Shown here: positions 59,918 to 59,939 of the stretch, in pieces
Layout of the letters: each line of letters starts with the position of its first letter
Numbering within the stretch: position 1 is the first letter of the stretch
DNA from: Bacteroides sp.
GTDB taxonomy: Bacteria > Bacteroidota > Bacteroidia > Bacteroidales > Bacteroidaceae
Direction of reading: 5' to 3'
DNA: 59,939 nucleotides
Assembly (NCBI GenBank): GCA_017471925.1
Contig: JAFURM010000018.1
Coordinates: forward strand, 1-59,939
Position numbers and translations under genes: made by a program
The notes under the pieces: generated by a model
What the model was told of the DNA's origin: nothing
What the model saw: only the letters and a program-made list of their open reading frames with translations
The model's database searches: none

Positions 59918-59939
59918 ATCCTGCTTGTCCATCTTTGCG

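Overview
The window looks like chromosome of a Bacteroides-type organism (phylum Bacteroidota). The evidence is a SusC/SusD outer-membrane pair followed by SusE- and SusF-like lipoproteins, a type III glutamine synthetase, many promoters of the Bacteroides form (TTTG or TTG, about 20 bases, then TAnnTTTG), A-rich leaders without Shine-Dalgarno sites, and two families of short intergenic repeats. Genus and species cannot be fixed from the sequence alone.

Layout. 1-3.7 kb: an intergenic region with a 22-bp repeat array, tRNA-Phe and tRNA-Pro, then pheS and an MFS exporter. 3.8-12.8 kb: a susC-susD-susE-susF glycan uptake cluster without its own enzymes; its 3' end is scrambled, with a broken ATP-binding-protein gene sitting between two copies of a susF tail. 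13-29.6 kb: mostly core genes, namely a Upf1-like helicase, gcvT, pepT, a PurF paralogue that seems to have lost its glutaminase residues, rplU-rpmA, serS, an outer-membrane barrel, mazG, an ECF sigma/anti-sigma/Spy-like operon, a duplicated-domain lipoprotein with rnz, and rpsA. 29.7-39.6 kb: an eight-gene minus-strand operon that is the most unusual part of the window. It encodes a three-TM membrane protein, a 1031-residue tubulin-like GTPase, a zinc-ribbon/TM/MORN-like protein, three secreted proteins of unknown function, a secreted SUMF1-fold protein and a secreted calcineurin-like phosphoesterase. 39.65-40.6 kb: a non-coding stretch with a 296-bp nested inverted-repeat element. 40.6-54 kb: glnA type III, a Crp/Fnr regulator, the ftsK-lolA-trxB operon, a GH65 phosphorylase, and the oadG-oadA-oadB sodium-pump decarboxylase. 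54-60 kb: a decayed TPR lipoprotein fused by deletion to half an outer-membrane barrel, a polyuronate lyase fused to a GH88 unsaturated uronyl hydrolase, a NimA-like flavoprotein and a partial exported protein.

How parts work together. SusC, D, E and F would bind and import an oligosaccharide, most likely an alpha-glucan. GH65 could phosphorolyse an alpha-linked disaccharide in the cytoplasm, but it is 37 kb away and any link is inference. OadGAB would couple decarboxylation to Na+ export. FtsK, LolA-like and TrxB form a compact operon. The tubulin-like operon joins one cytoplasmic nucleotide-binding protein with two membrane proteins and five exported proteins under one strong promoter, which suggests a trans-envelope assembly. 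I know of no characterised system with this exact composition, and its function is open.
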